Shown here: positions 10,644 through 19,917 of the stretch, piece by piece
Layout: each line of letters begins with the position of its first letter
How positions within the stretch are numbered: the first letter of the stretch is position 1
From: an uncultured Roseicyclus sp.
Lineage (GTDB): Bacteria > Pseudomonadota > Alphaproteobacteria > Rhodobacterales > Rhodobacteraceae
DNA: 64,000 nt
Reading direction: 5' to 3'
Assembly: GCA_937139335.1 (NCBI GenBank)
Contig: CAKZPN010000046.1
Coordinates: 124,001-188,000, forward strand
Position numbers and translations under genes: made by a program
Notes under the pieces: generated by a model
The model's database searches: none
Told to the model about the DNA's origin: nothing
The model's input: the letters and a program-made list of their open reading frames with translations, nothing else

Positions 10644-10910
10644 TCAGGCAAACCCGCCCTGCGATCCGGCGTCGCGTGCCAGCGCCGCGGCCTCGATCCG
10701 GTCGAGCCGATCGCGGGCTCGGGTCGGGCAGCCTTCCTCGGCCAGCAGCTTGCGCCAGAGCCGGAGGCAGGACGTCGGCGACCAGGGTCGCGCGGCATCG
10801 GCCATCCAGCCGCGCAGGTCGGGCGGCAGCGCGTCATAGGCCCGCATCGGGTCCAGCGCGCGCCGCCGCGCCTTCAGCCGTGACGCACCGAGATTGCCGC
10901 CGCGCCTCAT
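10644..10910 (-). CDS. DUF6525-family small protein
   Basis: A basic protein of 88 residues starting [20 protein letters not shown], followed by [25 protein letters not shown]. This pattern recurs in a rhodobacteral family of unknown function (DUF6525). It is translationally coupled to the COG0523 GTPase: its ATG overlaps the GTPase stop codon as ATGA. Being in the same transcript behind a Zur-like operator suggests a role in the zinc-starvation response, but nothing in the sequence shows a biochemical activity. It converges on the terminator of the binding-protein gene. Confidence 0.75.
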   Translation of the reverse strand: MRRGGNLGASRLKARRRALDPMRAYDALPPDLRGWMADAARPWSPTSCLRLWRKLLAEEGCPTRARDRLDRIEAAALARDAGSQGGFA

Positions 10911-12109
10911 GCAGACTGCGCCACACGCCAATTCGGGAACGGGTCGAGAAGCGCGTCCGCATCGACGCCTTCCGCCAGCAGGCAACCATCGAGCCGGGCC
11001 TTCAGTGCCGCCCAGTCGATGCCCGCGCCGATGAACACCAGCTCCTGCCGCCGGTCGCCCCAAGGCTCGGCCCAGTGCTGCGCGATATAGGCCTGCGCCT
11101 GCTCCGGCCAGCGGTCGCGCGGAACGGCGGCCCACCAGGTGCCCAGCGGCCGCACGCTCGACAGCGCGCCGGCGAGGCTGAACTCCGCCACCCAGGTCAG
11201 GCGCGTCGCGAGCCAGAAATGCCCCTTGGCCCGGATCACGCAAGGCAGCGGGCCGGTCAGCAGGTCGTGGATCGCCTGCGGATCGAACGGCCGCCTGGCG
11301 CGGTAGACATGGGAGGCCACGCCATATTCCTCGGTTTCGGGGACGTGGTCGGCGAACCCATACAGCTCCTTGGCCCACATCGGGTGTTCCTGCGCCCGGT
11401 CGAAATCGAACAGTCCGGTGTCGAGGATGGCTGAAGCCGGGATGTCGGCATGGTCGGTCTCAAGGATGCGGGCATCGGCGTTGAGGCTGCGGATGATCTT
11501 GCGCGCGGCATCGACGCGCTCGGGCCCGGCGTCCGTCACCTTGTTCAGGACCACGAGGTCCGCGAACTCGATCTGGTCGGTCAGCAGGTCCACCAGCGTG
11601 CGGGTATCGCCCTCCCCCGCCGTCTCGCCGCGATCCTGCAGGAAATCATGGCTGGAATAGTCGCCGAGCAGGTTCACCGCGTCGACCACCGTCACCATCG
11701 TGTCGAGCCGGGCCACGTCCGACAGGCTTTGGCCCGCCGCATCCCGGAAATCGAAGGTCGTGGCGATCGGCAGCGGTTCGGACACCCCGGTCGATTCGAT
11801 CAGCAGCGCGTCAAAGCGCCCGCTCTCGGCCAGGCGGCGCACCTCGACCAGCAGATCGTCGCGCAGCGTGCAGCAGATGCACCCGTTCGACATCTCGACC
11901 AGCGTCTCGTCGGTGCGTGACAGGCCGCCCTCGGCGCGCACGAGATCGGCGTCGATGTTCACCTCGGACATGTCGTTGACGATGACGGCCACGCGCCGTC
12001 CCTCGCGGTTTTGCAGCACGCGGTTCAGGAGCGTGGTCTTCCCCGCTCCCAGGAAGCCCGACAGAACGGTGACGGGAAGGCGCGGCGCGGCAGGGTCGAG
12101 ATCTGGCAT
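10907..12109 (-). CDS. COG0523/CobW-family GTPase, putative zinc chaperone
   Basis: This 400-residue G3E-family P-loop GTPase has Walker [10 protein letters not shown] (residues 18-26), a switch region [12 protein letters not shown], the family-defining metal motif [12 protein letters not shown] (Cys77-x-Cys79-Cys80), the Walker B-like [12 protein letters not shown] and the guanine-specificity motif VLNKVTD. The CobW C-terminal domain (about 270-395) ends in [19 protein letters not shown]. Members deliver zinc or other metals to client enzymes; zinc-responsive members are usually controlled by Zur. The Zur-like palindrome 28 bases upstream of the start supports the zinc branch over cobalamin synthesis, and no cob genes are adjacent. 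Client proteins are unknown. Confidence 0.88.
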   Translation of the reverse strand: MPDLDPAAPRLPVTVLSGFLGAGKTTLLNRVLQNREGRRVAVIVNDMSEVNIDADLVRAEGGLSRTDETLVEMSNGCICCTLRDDLLVEVRRLAESGRFDALLIESTGVSEPLPIATTFDFRDAAGQSLSDVARLDTMVTVVDAVNLLGDYSSHDFLQDRGETAGEGDTRTLVDLLTDQIEFADLVVLNKVTDAGPERVDAARKIIRSLNADARILETDHADIPASAILDTGLFDFDRAQEHPMWAKELYGFADHVPETEEYGVASHVYRARRPFDPQAIHDLLTGPLPCVIRAKGHFWLATRLTWVAEFSLAGALSSVRPLGTWWAAVPRDRWPEQAQAYIAQHWAEPWGDRRQELVFIGAGIDWAALKARLDGCLLAEGVDADALLDPFPNWRVAQSA

Positions 12110-12136
12110 GGGGATCCTCGCTGAGTGTAGGCGAGA

Positions 12137-12153
12137 ATGTTATATTATCACAT
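12137..12153 (-). promoter_or_regulatory. Putative Zur operator
   Basis: ATGTTATATTATCACAT differs at one position from the symmetric core ATGTTATAnTATAACAT shared by proteobacterial Zur boxes. It is centred about 36 bases before the COG0523 GTPase start, in an AT-rich patch within high-GC DNA. Repression by zinc-loaded Zur is inferred. Confidence 0.7.
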
Positions 12154-12194
12154 AACGCTCTGACAAGCCCCCGCACCCCGCCCCACGCGACATC

Positions 12195-12223
12195 TTGAAA
12201 ATGCGGCCGCAAACCCGTATCTC
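12195..12223 (+). promoter_or_regulatory. Probable ssrA promoter
   Basis: TTGAAA, a 17-base spacer and TATCTC form a near-consensus housekeeping promoter just ahead of the tmRNA gene. Transcription would begin near 12229-12231. Confidence 0.6.
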
Positions 12224-12228
12224 TGGCG

Positions 12229-12545
12229 TGTTCCGGCAACGGGACTATGGACATAAACGCGCTCGTAATAAGCGGATCGGACCCGGGGGCGGTACCCGGC
12301 GGCTCCACCAAATCTCCGTCATTTGCGGATCATGGGGCCGAAACAGGATCGACGAACGACTAAAGGGGTTAGCTTTGTCCCGGTGAGGTACCACCGTTAT
12401 CGGTCCGAAACGTACAGTTGCAAATGACAACCGTGCTCCGGCAATGGCTCTGGCTGCGTAAGCAGTTCGAGTCGCCGATCTTAAGCCCTTGCACCTAGCA
12501 GTGTAAGGCGGGGTTCGCAGGCACCTGGCAACAGAAGCCTGCACT
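12229..12545 (+). ncRNA. ssrA: tmRNA, circularly permuted two-piece (alphaproteobacterial) form
   Basis: tmRNA rescues stalled ribosomes and tags nascent proteins for proteolysis. As in other alphaproteobacteria, the acceptor part precedes the coding part. The acceptor piece ends in CGGCTCC-A-CCA (12300-12310). After a short spacer of about 23 bases, to be removed by processing, the coding piece begins GGGGCCG at 12334. These ends pair as a 7-bp acceptor stem with a G.U at the third pair, the alanine identity element. The tag reading frame (12420-12461) encodes ANDNRAPAMALAA and stops at TAA. A stem GCAGGC/GCCTGC near 12511-12535 lies close to the 3' end. Outer ends are estimates from the promoter and last hairpin. 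Confidence 0.93.
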
Positions 12546-12665
12546 TCCCCCCTTCCTGTCCCGTTTCATGCCGCGCGCTTTCTTCGCGCCCGAGTGATCC
12601 GATGCCGCGCACCGCGCGTTTAAGGGCATATCCGTCGCCCGTCCGCGACCAGCAGGGGATGCCCG

Positions 12666-13031
12666 ATGACCGCTCTGGACTACGTCAATTTCGCGGTTGC
12701 GGCGGTCACCATCGCGCTCGGGCTCGTGGGCTGGCTCGCCCCGCGCTGGACGATGCAGCAGCTCGACATGCAGGCGGGACCGTCGAACATGGCCTATACC
12801 GAGGTTTCGGCGGCCTCGGGGTGTCTTTTCGTGGGTCTCGGGCTCGGCGCCATGGGGCTCGACCAGCCGCTGGCGTGGGTCGTGGTCGGGCTGGCCTACG
12901 CGGGCGCGGCCACCGGGCGGCTCACCTCGATCATCCGCGACGATGCCGCCAGCCGGCAGAGCTGGACCTTCTTCGGCTGCGAGGCGGGGCTGGCCGCCTG
13001 GCTGATCCTGGCCAACCTGCCGGGTGTCTAG
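12666..13031 (+). CDS. Small integral membrane protein, DUF4345-like
   Basis: The 121-residue protein has four predicted hydrophobic segments (about 8-26, 45-63, 68-86 and 100-118). The segment GRLTSIIRDDAASRQSW between TM3 and TM4, and the size, resemble the DUF4345 family. It has no catalytic motif and no known role. It stands between ssrA and sspB on the same strand, with 90 bases separating it from sspB, and may have its own transcript. Confidence 0.65.
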   Translation: MTALDYVNFAVAAVTIALGLVGWLAPRWTMQQLDMQAGPSNMAYTEVSAASGCLFVGLGLGAMGLDQPLAWVVVGLAYAGAATGRLTSIIRDDAASRQSWTFFGCEAGLAAWLILANLPGV

Positions 13032-13121
13032 GGCCCGCGCCCCGCGCGAGCTACCCAGTGCCTTTCAAATCGAAACGAATCTTCTATGGTGAAGGCATCT
13101 CACGGGGATGCGCTGCCGAAC

Positions 13122-13601
13122 ATGTCTGACCGACCCTCCACCATTGCCTACGGCCGCCTGATGCATCACGCGATGCGCGGGCTGATCCAGCGGGTCCTGA
13201 CCGACGTGTCGCAGACCGGGTTGCCGGGCGAGCACCACTTCTTCATCACCTTCGACACTATGGCCGAGGGCGTGGGCCTGGCCGACTGGCTGCGCGACCG
13301 CTACCCCGAGGAAATGACCATCGTCATCCAGCACTGGTACGACGGGCTTGAGGTCGATGACGACGGATTTTCCATCGTGCTGAACTTCGGCGACAATCCC
13401 GAGGCGCTGCGCATCCCCTTCGACGCGATCCGCACCTTCGTGGACCCGTCGGTGGAATTCGGCCTGCGCTTCGAATCGACCGAGGTGCCCGGCGACGACC
13501 CCGAGGACCAGCCGCCCGGCAACGACGAGGACCACGACGGCCACGCCGCCTCGCATGATGCCGAGGTGGTGCGGCTGGACACGTTCCGCAAGAACCACTG
13601 A
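13122..13601 (+). CDS. sspB: ClpXP adaptor SspB (alpha type)
   Basis: The 159-residue protein has the SspB fold signatures GLPGEHHFFITFDT, YPEEMTIVIQHWYDGLEVDDDGF and IPFDAIRTFVDPSVEFGLRF, then an acidic flexible tail that ends in RLDTFRKNH. The tail matches the usual arrangement, in which the C-terminal peptide docks on ClpX. SspB-alpha binds ssrA-tagged peptides and hands them to ClpXP. I place the start at the ATG encoding MSDRPSTIAYGRLMH, as homologues begin near this point; an ATG 12 codons upstream overlaps a -10-like TATGGT and lacks a ribosome site. Its tagging RNA, ssrA, is encoded 0.6 kb upstream. Confidence 0.9.
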   Translation: MSDRPSTIAYGRLMHHAMRGLIQRVLTDVSQTGLPGEHHFFITFDTMAEGVGLADWLRDRYPEEMTIVIQHWYDGLEVDDDGFSIVLNFGDNPEALRIPFDAIRTFVDPSVEFGLRFESTEVPGDDPEDQPPGNDEDHDGHAASHDAEVVRLDTFRKNH

Positions 13602-13683
13602 GGCGCGCGATCTGAGGGCTTGCCCAATTGCGCCGGCAGGGTAGAACGACGGCGCAACCTGTTTCGACAAGGCATTTTCCCAG

Positions 13684-14250
13684 ATGGCAACCAGCGATTT
13701 CGGCCTGTTCATGGGCCAGCTTCTGCGCCGACCGCACCAGGTCGTCGCCCTCGCCCCCTCCTCGCGGTTCCTCTGCGCCGAGATGGCCGCGCAGATCGAC
13801 CCCGCCGCCGGCCCGGTGATCGAGCTGGGCGCGGGCACCGGCAACATCACGCAGGCGATCCTCGACCGCGGCGTGGCGCCCGAAGACCTGCATTCCATCG
13901 AGATGAACCCGGACTTCTGCGACCGCCTGCGTGCGCGGTTTCCGAAGCTGAACGTCTACCAGATGAGCGCGGGCGATGTCGGCACCCTGCCGGTCGAGAA
14001 TGCGCAGGCCGTCGTTTCGGGCCTGCCGCTCCTGTCGATGCCACTGGGCCTCCAGCGCGACATCCTGACCGGCACCTTCCGGCGTGTGCGGCCCGGCGGC
14101 AGCTACGTGCAGTTCACCTATGGCCCGAAACCGCCCGTCGCCCGCGCGGTGCGCGAGGAACTGGGCCTCGACTGGACCACATCGCACAAGATCTGGTGGA
14201 ACATGCCGCCGGCCCGTGTCTATCGTTTCACAAGGTCGCAGCCCGCCTGA
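13684..14250 (+). CDS. Class I SAM methyltransferase, PmtA-like
   Basis: The 188-residue protein has the SAM motif [16 protein letters not shown] (about residues 40-55), the acidic ribose contact HSIEMNPDF, and [13 protein letters not shown] at motif IV. This matches the phospholipid N-methyltransferase family (PmtA) that converts phosphatidylethanolamine to phosphatidylcholine, and less well KsgA-type enzymes. Rhodobacteraceae carry several such paralogues, so the lipid substrate is a family inference. The ribosome site (AAGG) is weak. fumC follows 73 bases downstream on the same strand. Confidence 0.7.
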   Translation: MATSDFGLFMGQLLRRPHQVVALAPSSRFLCAEMAAQIDPAAGPVIELGAGTGNITQAILDRGVAPEDLHSIEMNPDFCDRLRARFPKLNVYQMSAGDVGTLPVENAQAVVSGLPLLSMPLGLQRDILTGTFRRVRPGGSYVQFTYGPKPPVARAVREELGLDWTTSHKIWWNMPPARVYRFTRSQPA

Positions 14251-14323
14251 GCCGGGCGCCGCAACTTGCGCAGGCCGTGACCCGAAGCTAAACGGCATGC
14301 AACTGCATACCGGAGGGATCAAG

Positions 14324-15711
<1,388 letters not shown>

Positions 15712-15715
<4 letters not shown>

Positions 15716-15912
15716 CGGACAAGATCGTCAACCTGACCCGCGCGCGCAACGCGCGCGTGCGGGACGACAAACGCCGCGCGGCCGATGCCAACGCGGTCCG
15801 GCACGGGCTGTCGAAAGCCGCGCGCGCCGCGGCGGCCCGCGAGGCCGAGGCCTCGGCCCGGCATCTCGACGGGCACCGCCTGCCGGACGCGCCGGAGCGT
15901 GACGAGACATGA
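15712..15912 (+). CDS. DUF4169-family small basic protein
   Basis: The protein has 66 residues, starting [32 protein letters not shown]. It is highly charged and alanine/arginine-rich and probably helical. The N-terminal pattern identifies the DUF4169 family of alphaproteobacteria, of unknown function. It overlaps fumC and the next gene by four bases each (ATGA), so translation of all three is likely coupled. Confidence 0.8.
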
Positions 15913-16130
15913 GCGAGCGGCCGCGCAAGCATTCCCTGACGCTTCGCGGCCATCGCACCAGCGTGTCGCTGGAAGACAGTTTCTGGATCGAGCTGCAACG
16001 GCTGGCCGAGGTCGAGGGCACTTCCGTCAACGAGCTGATCGCCCGCATCGACGCCGCCCGCGGCGTGAAATCTGGCCTCGCCTCGGCAATCCGGGTGCAT
16101 GTGCTGGAGGCGATCAAGGACGGGCAGTAA
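15909..16130 (+). CDS. Ribbon-helix-helix domain protein
   Basis: The 73-residue protein consists of one ribbon-helix-helix domain: strand TLRGHRTSVSLEDSFW, helix IELQRLAEVEGTSVNELIARID and a second helix AIRVHVLEAIKDGQ. This matches the RHH_4-type family, widespread in alphaproteobacteria. A DNA-binding role is expected from the fold, but the target is unknown. It is the third member of the coupled fumC unit and converges on tusA, leaving three bases between the coding regions. Confidence 0.82.
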   Translation: MSERPRKHSLTLRGHRTSVSLEDSFWIELQRLAEVEGTSVNELIARIDAARGVKSGLASAIRVHVLEAIKDGQ

Positions 16131-16133
16131 TGC

Positions 16134-16361
16134 CTACCCCTTCGCCACGTAGAACACGAAGGCCCGCCCCTCGCTCTCCTGCCCGAGCACCCGGTGCCCG
16201 CATTCGGCGCAGAAATGCGGCACGTCGACCTCGGCCATCGGGTCGTCGGCCATCAGCCGCACCACCTGCCCCGGCCGCAGCGCGGCCAGACGTTGCCGCA
16301 GCCGCAGCACCGGCAGGGGGCAGCGCAGGCCCTGCGCGTCGATCTCGATATCCCAGTCCAT
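16134..16361 (-). CDS. tusA: TusA-family sulfurtransferase
   Basis: The 75-residue protein starts MDWDIEIDAQGLRCPLPVLRLR. The invariant sulfur-carrying cysteine is Cys14 in GLRCPLPVL, followed by the conserved LMADDPMAEVDVPHF. TusA-like proteins pass persulfide sulfur to acceptors in tRNA thiolation, molybdenum cofactor synthesis or sulfur oxidation; the partner is not indicated here. A CAEC pair (Cys51, Cys54) is noteworthy, since many TusA proteins lack it. Its start is 87 bases from the divergent ccdA start. Confidence 0.9.
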   Translation of the reverse strand: MDWDIEIDAQGLRCPLPVLRLRQRLAALRPGQVVRLMADDPMAEVDVPHFCAECGHRVLGQESEGRAFVFYVAKG

Positions 16362-16448
16362 TCCAAGCGCATACGCCGCAGGGCACACCACGCGAATGTG
16401 ACGCGTTGGCGCGTGACGGAACCGGGCGAAGCGGCTAGACCCGGTGCC

Positions 16449-17204
16449 ATGTTCGGGATCGACCTCTTCGACGCCAGCCTGCTGCCGGCAATCCTCGTGG
16501 CCTTCGCCGCGGGTATCCTGAGTTTTCTCAGCCCCTGCGTGCTGCCGATCGTGCCGCCCTACCTCGCCTACATGGGCGGGATCACGATGGCCGAGATCGA
16601 CGGCGACGCCCGCGCGGCCCGTCGCAAGGCGTTGACGGCGGCGCTGTTCTTCGTGCTCGGCCTCTCGACGGTCTTCGTCTTCCTGGGCTTCACCGCCTCG
16701 ATCTTCGGGCAATTCTTCCTGCAAAACCAGATCCTGCTCGGAAGGATCGCGGGGGCGGTCATCATCGTCTTCGGCCTGCATTTCCTCGGCGTCATCAATA
16801 TCCCGCTCTTGAACCGCGAGGCGCGGCTCGATGCCGGCGACCGCGGTGGCTCGGCCTTCGGCGCCTACATCCTCGGGCTCGCCTTCGCCTTCGGCTGGAC
16901 GCCCTGCATCGGCCCGCAACTGGGCGCGATCCTGTCCATCGCCGCGACCGAGGCGAGCGTGTCGCGCGGCACCGCCCTGCTTGCAGTCTACGCGATCGGC
17001 CTCGGCATCCCCTTTCTGCTGGCGGCGGGGTTCATCGACCGGGCGATGGGCGTGATGAATCGGCTGAAGCGCCACATGCGAACGATCGAGCGGGTCATGG
17101 GCCTGCTCTTGGTCGGCGTCGGCGTGGCGCTGATGACCGGCGCCTTCTCGGCCTTCTCCTTCTGGCTGCTGGAGACCTTCCCGGCGCTTGGCGCACTCGG
17201 CTGA
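16449..17204 (+). CDS. ccdA: Cytochrome c biogenesis protein CcdA
   Basis: A 251-residue membrane protein of the DsbD transmembrane family with six predicted segments. It carries the two redox-active cysteines in LSPCVLPIVPPYLAYMGG (TM1) and FAFGWTPCIGPQLGAIL (TM4), both in their usual proline-containing contexts. CcdA moves electrons from cytoplasmic thioredoxin to periplasmic thiol proteins for haem attachment to c-type cytochromes. Family length is about 240-250 residues. The ATG follows GGTGCC with no strong ribosome site. No other ccm genes are nearby. Confidence 0.93.
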   Translation: MFGIDLFDASLLPAILVAFAAGILSFLSPCVLPIVPPYLAYMGGITMAEIDGDARAARRKALTAALFFVLGLSTVFVFLGFTASIFGQFFLQNQILLGRIAGAVIIVFGLHFLGVINIPLLNREARLDAGDRGGSAFGAYILGLAFAFGWTPCIGPQLGAILSIAATEASVSRGTALLAVYAIGLGIPFLLAAGFIDRAMGVMNRLKRHMRTIERVMGLLLVGVGVALMTGAFSAFSFWLLETFPALGALG

Positions 17205-17248
17205 CAATCGGCCTTAAGCCCGCCCGAATTCCGCGCTAGGCTTGCGCC

Positions 17249-18532
17249 ATGAGCAGCGACACGCCCCCGCAAGAGGTCCGCCGGCGCCGGGTGATGTATA
17301 TCCCCGGCTACGACCCCGTGCCGCCGCGCAAGTACCGCGAACGCTACCGCAGCCAGTCGGCCCTTCAGGCCGAAGTGTCGGGCTACGCGATCGAGATCGG
17401 CAAGAAACAGACGTCGGGCCGCTTCGGCTGGCACGTCACCGGCAGGATGGAAGGCACCGAGACCCACGCCGATGTCGAGGTGATGTACTGGGCCGACATC
17501 GTGAGCAAGTCGATGGACCAGCACATCCTCGGCACCTATGCGCAGCTTGCGCGCACCGCCTGGGCCTATATCGGCTCCTGCGCGCTCTTCCGGCTGATGC
17601 GGCTGCGCAAGGGGCCGGTGATCGCGGCGCTTTACCCCGTGCTGGTGCTGCTGGCCCAAGCGCTGCTCGCTCTGGCGCTCGGCTTCGTCATCTACACGGT
17701 GCTTCTGACCGGTTCTGTCTACGCGATCCAGACCATCACCGTCGCCCCCGTGACCGGCCCCTGGGACCTGCTCTGCCTCGCCCTCTCTGCCCTCGCCGGA
17801 TTTGCCGGCGCGGGCGCGTTCCTGCGCTGGTGCCGCAAGCGCGACCACGTTCTGGCCTGGTACCTGATGCACGACTACGCCTTTTCCGCCCAGCACGGCG
17901 GTGCCTACCCGCCGGCGCAGGAGGCGCGCATGGCGCTTTTCGCCGATCAGATCGCCGAGGCGCTGACAACCGACATCGACGAGGTGCTCATCGTCGGCCA
18001 TTCCTCCGGCGCCTATATCGCCGTCTCGATCCTCGCCGACCTGATCCGCGCCGGTCGTGTGCCCGACGCCGGGCCGGCCCTGTCGCTCCTCACCCTCGGC
18101 CATGTCATCCCGATGGTCAGCTTCCTGCCCCGCGCCACGCGGCTGCGCGCCGATCTCGCCTGCCTCTCCGTGCAGGGCCGGCTCACCTGGGTCGACGTGA
18201 CCGCACCGGGCGACGGCTGCGCCTTCGCGCTCTGCGACCCGGTCGCGGTGTCCGGTGTCGCCCCCGAGGGCAAGCGCTGGCCGCTGGTGATCTCGGCCGC
18301 TTTCAGCCAGACCCTGCGGCCCGCGACGTGGAAGGCGCTGCGCTGGCGGCTTTTCGAGCTGCATTTCCAGTATCTCAACGCCTTCGATGCCCTGCCCGGC
18401 CACGCCCACGACTACGACTATTTCCGCATCACCGCCGGCCCGCTTACTCTGGCCACCCGGCTCGCCCACCGCGCCCCGTCGAAGAGCCGCATTGAACGTC
18501 CGGTGAACCGGCACACCAGTATCGCGGCATGA
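17249..18532 (+). CDS. Membrane-anchored alpha/beta-hydrolase-like protein
   Basis: The 427-residue protein starts with a cytoplasmic region MYIPGYDPVPPRKYRERYRSQ. Two membrane segments follow (about 123-152 and 170-192), then a soluble half containing the nucleophile elbow VGHSSGAYIAVSILADL (GxSxG, serine near residue 254). Candidate acid/base residues are in DVTAPGDGC and near PGHAHDYDYF. This suggests a lipid- or ester-directed hydrolase; I do not recognise a characterised family. Its last four bases (ATGA) overlap the cytochrome P450 start, so the two are probably made together and may act on the same compound. Confidence 0.75.
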   Translation: MSSDTPPQEVRRRRVMYIPGYDPVPPRKYRERYRSQSALQAEVSGYAIEIGKKQTSGRFGWHVTGRMEGTETHADVEVMYWADIVSKSMDQHILGTYAQLARTAWAYIGSCALFRLMRLRKGPVIAALYPVLVLLAQALLALALGFVIYTVLLTGSVYAIQTITVAPVTGPWDLLCLALSALAGFAGAGAFLRWCRKRDHVLAWYLMHDYAFSAQHGGAYPPAQEARMALFADQIAEALTTDIDEVLIVGHSSGAYIAVSILADLIRAGRVPDAGPALSLLTLGHVIPMVSFLPRATRLRADLACLSVQGRLTWVDVTAPGDGCAFALCDPVAVSGVAPEGKRWPLVISAAFSQTLRPATWKALRWRLFELHFQYLNAFDALPGHAHDYDYFRITAGPLTLATRLAHRAPSKSRIERPVNRHTSIAA

Positions 18533-19890
18533 ACGACACTCCCGACCTGCCGCCCAAACCGCCCGCCCGCGCCGATCGCGTCTCGCTCTGGCGCTACATG
18601 CGGCTGTTTCGGCAGGACATGCTCTCGGCGCAGCCCGCGCGGCTCTACCGGGCCTGGATGGCGGAGTTTCGCACCCCGTTCTTCCGCAGTTTCCTGGTGA
18701 ACGAGCCCAATCTCATCGACGAGGTGCTGAAAGCCCGACCGATGGACTTTCCCAAATCCGGCCGCGTCAGCGAGGGGCTGCGCCCGCTTCTCGGCAACTC
18801 GGTCTTCCTGACCAATGGTGCGGTCTGGCAGCGCCAGCGCCGCATCATCGATCCCGCGTTCGAGGGCGGGCGCCTGCGCGACACCTTCCCGGCGATCTGG
18901 GCCGCGGGCGAGGCCGCAGTGGCGCGCATGGACGAAGGACCGCGCGAGGTGGAGGAGGACATGAGCCATGCCGCCGCCGACGTGATCTTTCGCACGCTCT
19001 TTTCCCTGCCGATCGAGGACGAGATCGCCAGCGCCACCTTCCACCAGTTCCGCGCCTATCAGCGCACCCAGCCGATCCTGAACGCCGCCGCCTTCGTGCC
19101 CCTGCCCGCCTGGATGCCGCGCGGCCACCGGGCCGAGACGCGGCGCACGGCCAAGGCGATCCGCGGTCTCATCACCCGGCTGACGGCGGCGCGGATGGAC
19201 CAGATCATGGCGGGAACCGCGCCCGACGATCTGGCGACCAAGATCATGACCACAGCCGACCCCGAAACCGGGGAACGCTTCACCACCGAAGAAATGGTCG
19301 ACCAGGTCGCGATCTTCTTCTTGGCCGGTCACGAAACCAGCGCCAGCGCGCTTGGCTGGGCGCTCTACCTGCTCGCCCGCTACCCCGACTGGCAGGAAAG
19401 GCTCGCCGCCGAAGCCGAGGCGGCGCTCGCCACCGGGCCTGATTTCGCGGTGATGGGCAAGCTGCGCCTCGCGCGCGACATCTTCCGCGAGGCGCTCCGG
19501 CTTTATCCGCCTGTGCCAATGATGGTGCGCGAAACGACCAGGGACGAGACGTTCCGCGGTCGCCGCGTGCCCAAAGGCTCGCAGATCGTGCTGTCGCCAT
19601 GGCACCTGCACCGCCACAACCGGCTCTGGGACAACCCCGACGGCTTCGACCCCGGCCGCTGGCAGACCGAGAACGGCAAGACCTGCCTGCGCGAGGCGTT
19701 CATGCCCTTTTCCGAAGGCGCCCGCGTCTGCACCGGCGCCGGCTTCGCGATGGTCGAGGGCCCGCTCCTGCTGGCCATGCTGATCCGCGCCTTCCGCTTC
19801 GAGACGGTCGCAGGGCGGGAGCCGGTGCCGGTGGCCTACCTGACGGTGCGGGCGAAGGACGGGATCTGGCTGGGGGTGCGGCGGCGGTGA
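18529..19890 (+). CDS. Cytochrome P450
   Basis: The 453-residue P450 has all core elements: I-helix oxygen-binding motif AGHETSAS (about residues 266-273), K-helix EALRLYP (ExxR near 321), the meander region DGFDPGRW, and the haem ligand loop PFSEGARVCTGAGF with Cys401. There is no N-terminal membrane anchor or fused reductase, so it should be soluble and use separate ferredoxin partners, none of which are encoded nearby. Substrate is unknown; the coupled membrane hydrolase-like protein upstream suggests a lipid or ester substrate. It converges with the GT61-like gene, 27 bases away. Confidence 0.93.
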   Translation: MNDTPDLPPKPPARADRVSLWRYMRLFRQDMLSAQPARLYRAWMAEFRTPFFRSFLVNEPNLIDEVLKARPMDFPKSGRVSEGLRPLLGNSVFLTNGAVWQRQRRIIDPAFEGGRLRDTFPAIWAAGEAAVARMDEGPREVEEDMSHAAADVIFRTLFSLPIEDEIASATFHQFRAYQRTQPILNAAAFVPLPAWMPRGHRAETRRTAKAIRGLITRLTAARMDQIMAGTAPDDLATKIMTTADPETGERFTTEEMVDQVAIFFLAGHETSASALGWALYLLARYPDWQERLAAEAEAALATGPDFAVMGKLRLARDIFREALRLYPPVPMMVRETTRDETFRGRRVPKGSQIVLSPWHLHRHNRLWDNPDGFDPGRWQTENGKTCLREAFMPFSEGARVCTGAGFAMVEGPLLLAMLIRAFRFETVAGREPVPVAYLTVRAKDGIWLGVRRR

Positions 19891-19917
19891 GGGTCGGCGG
19901 GGCGAAAGCCTGCCGGG

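Noticed and set aside
12195-12544. Small open frames on both strands within the tmRNA gene
   Set aside because: The region is an RNA gene with its own promoter and tag frame; these frames have no ribosome sites or conserved features.
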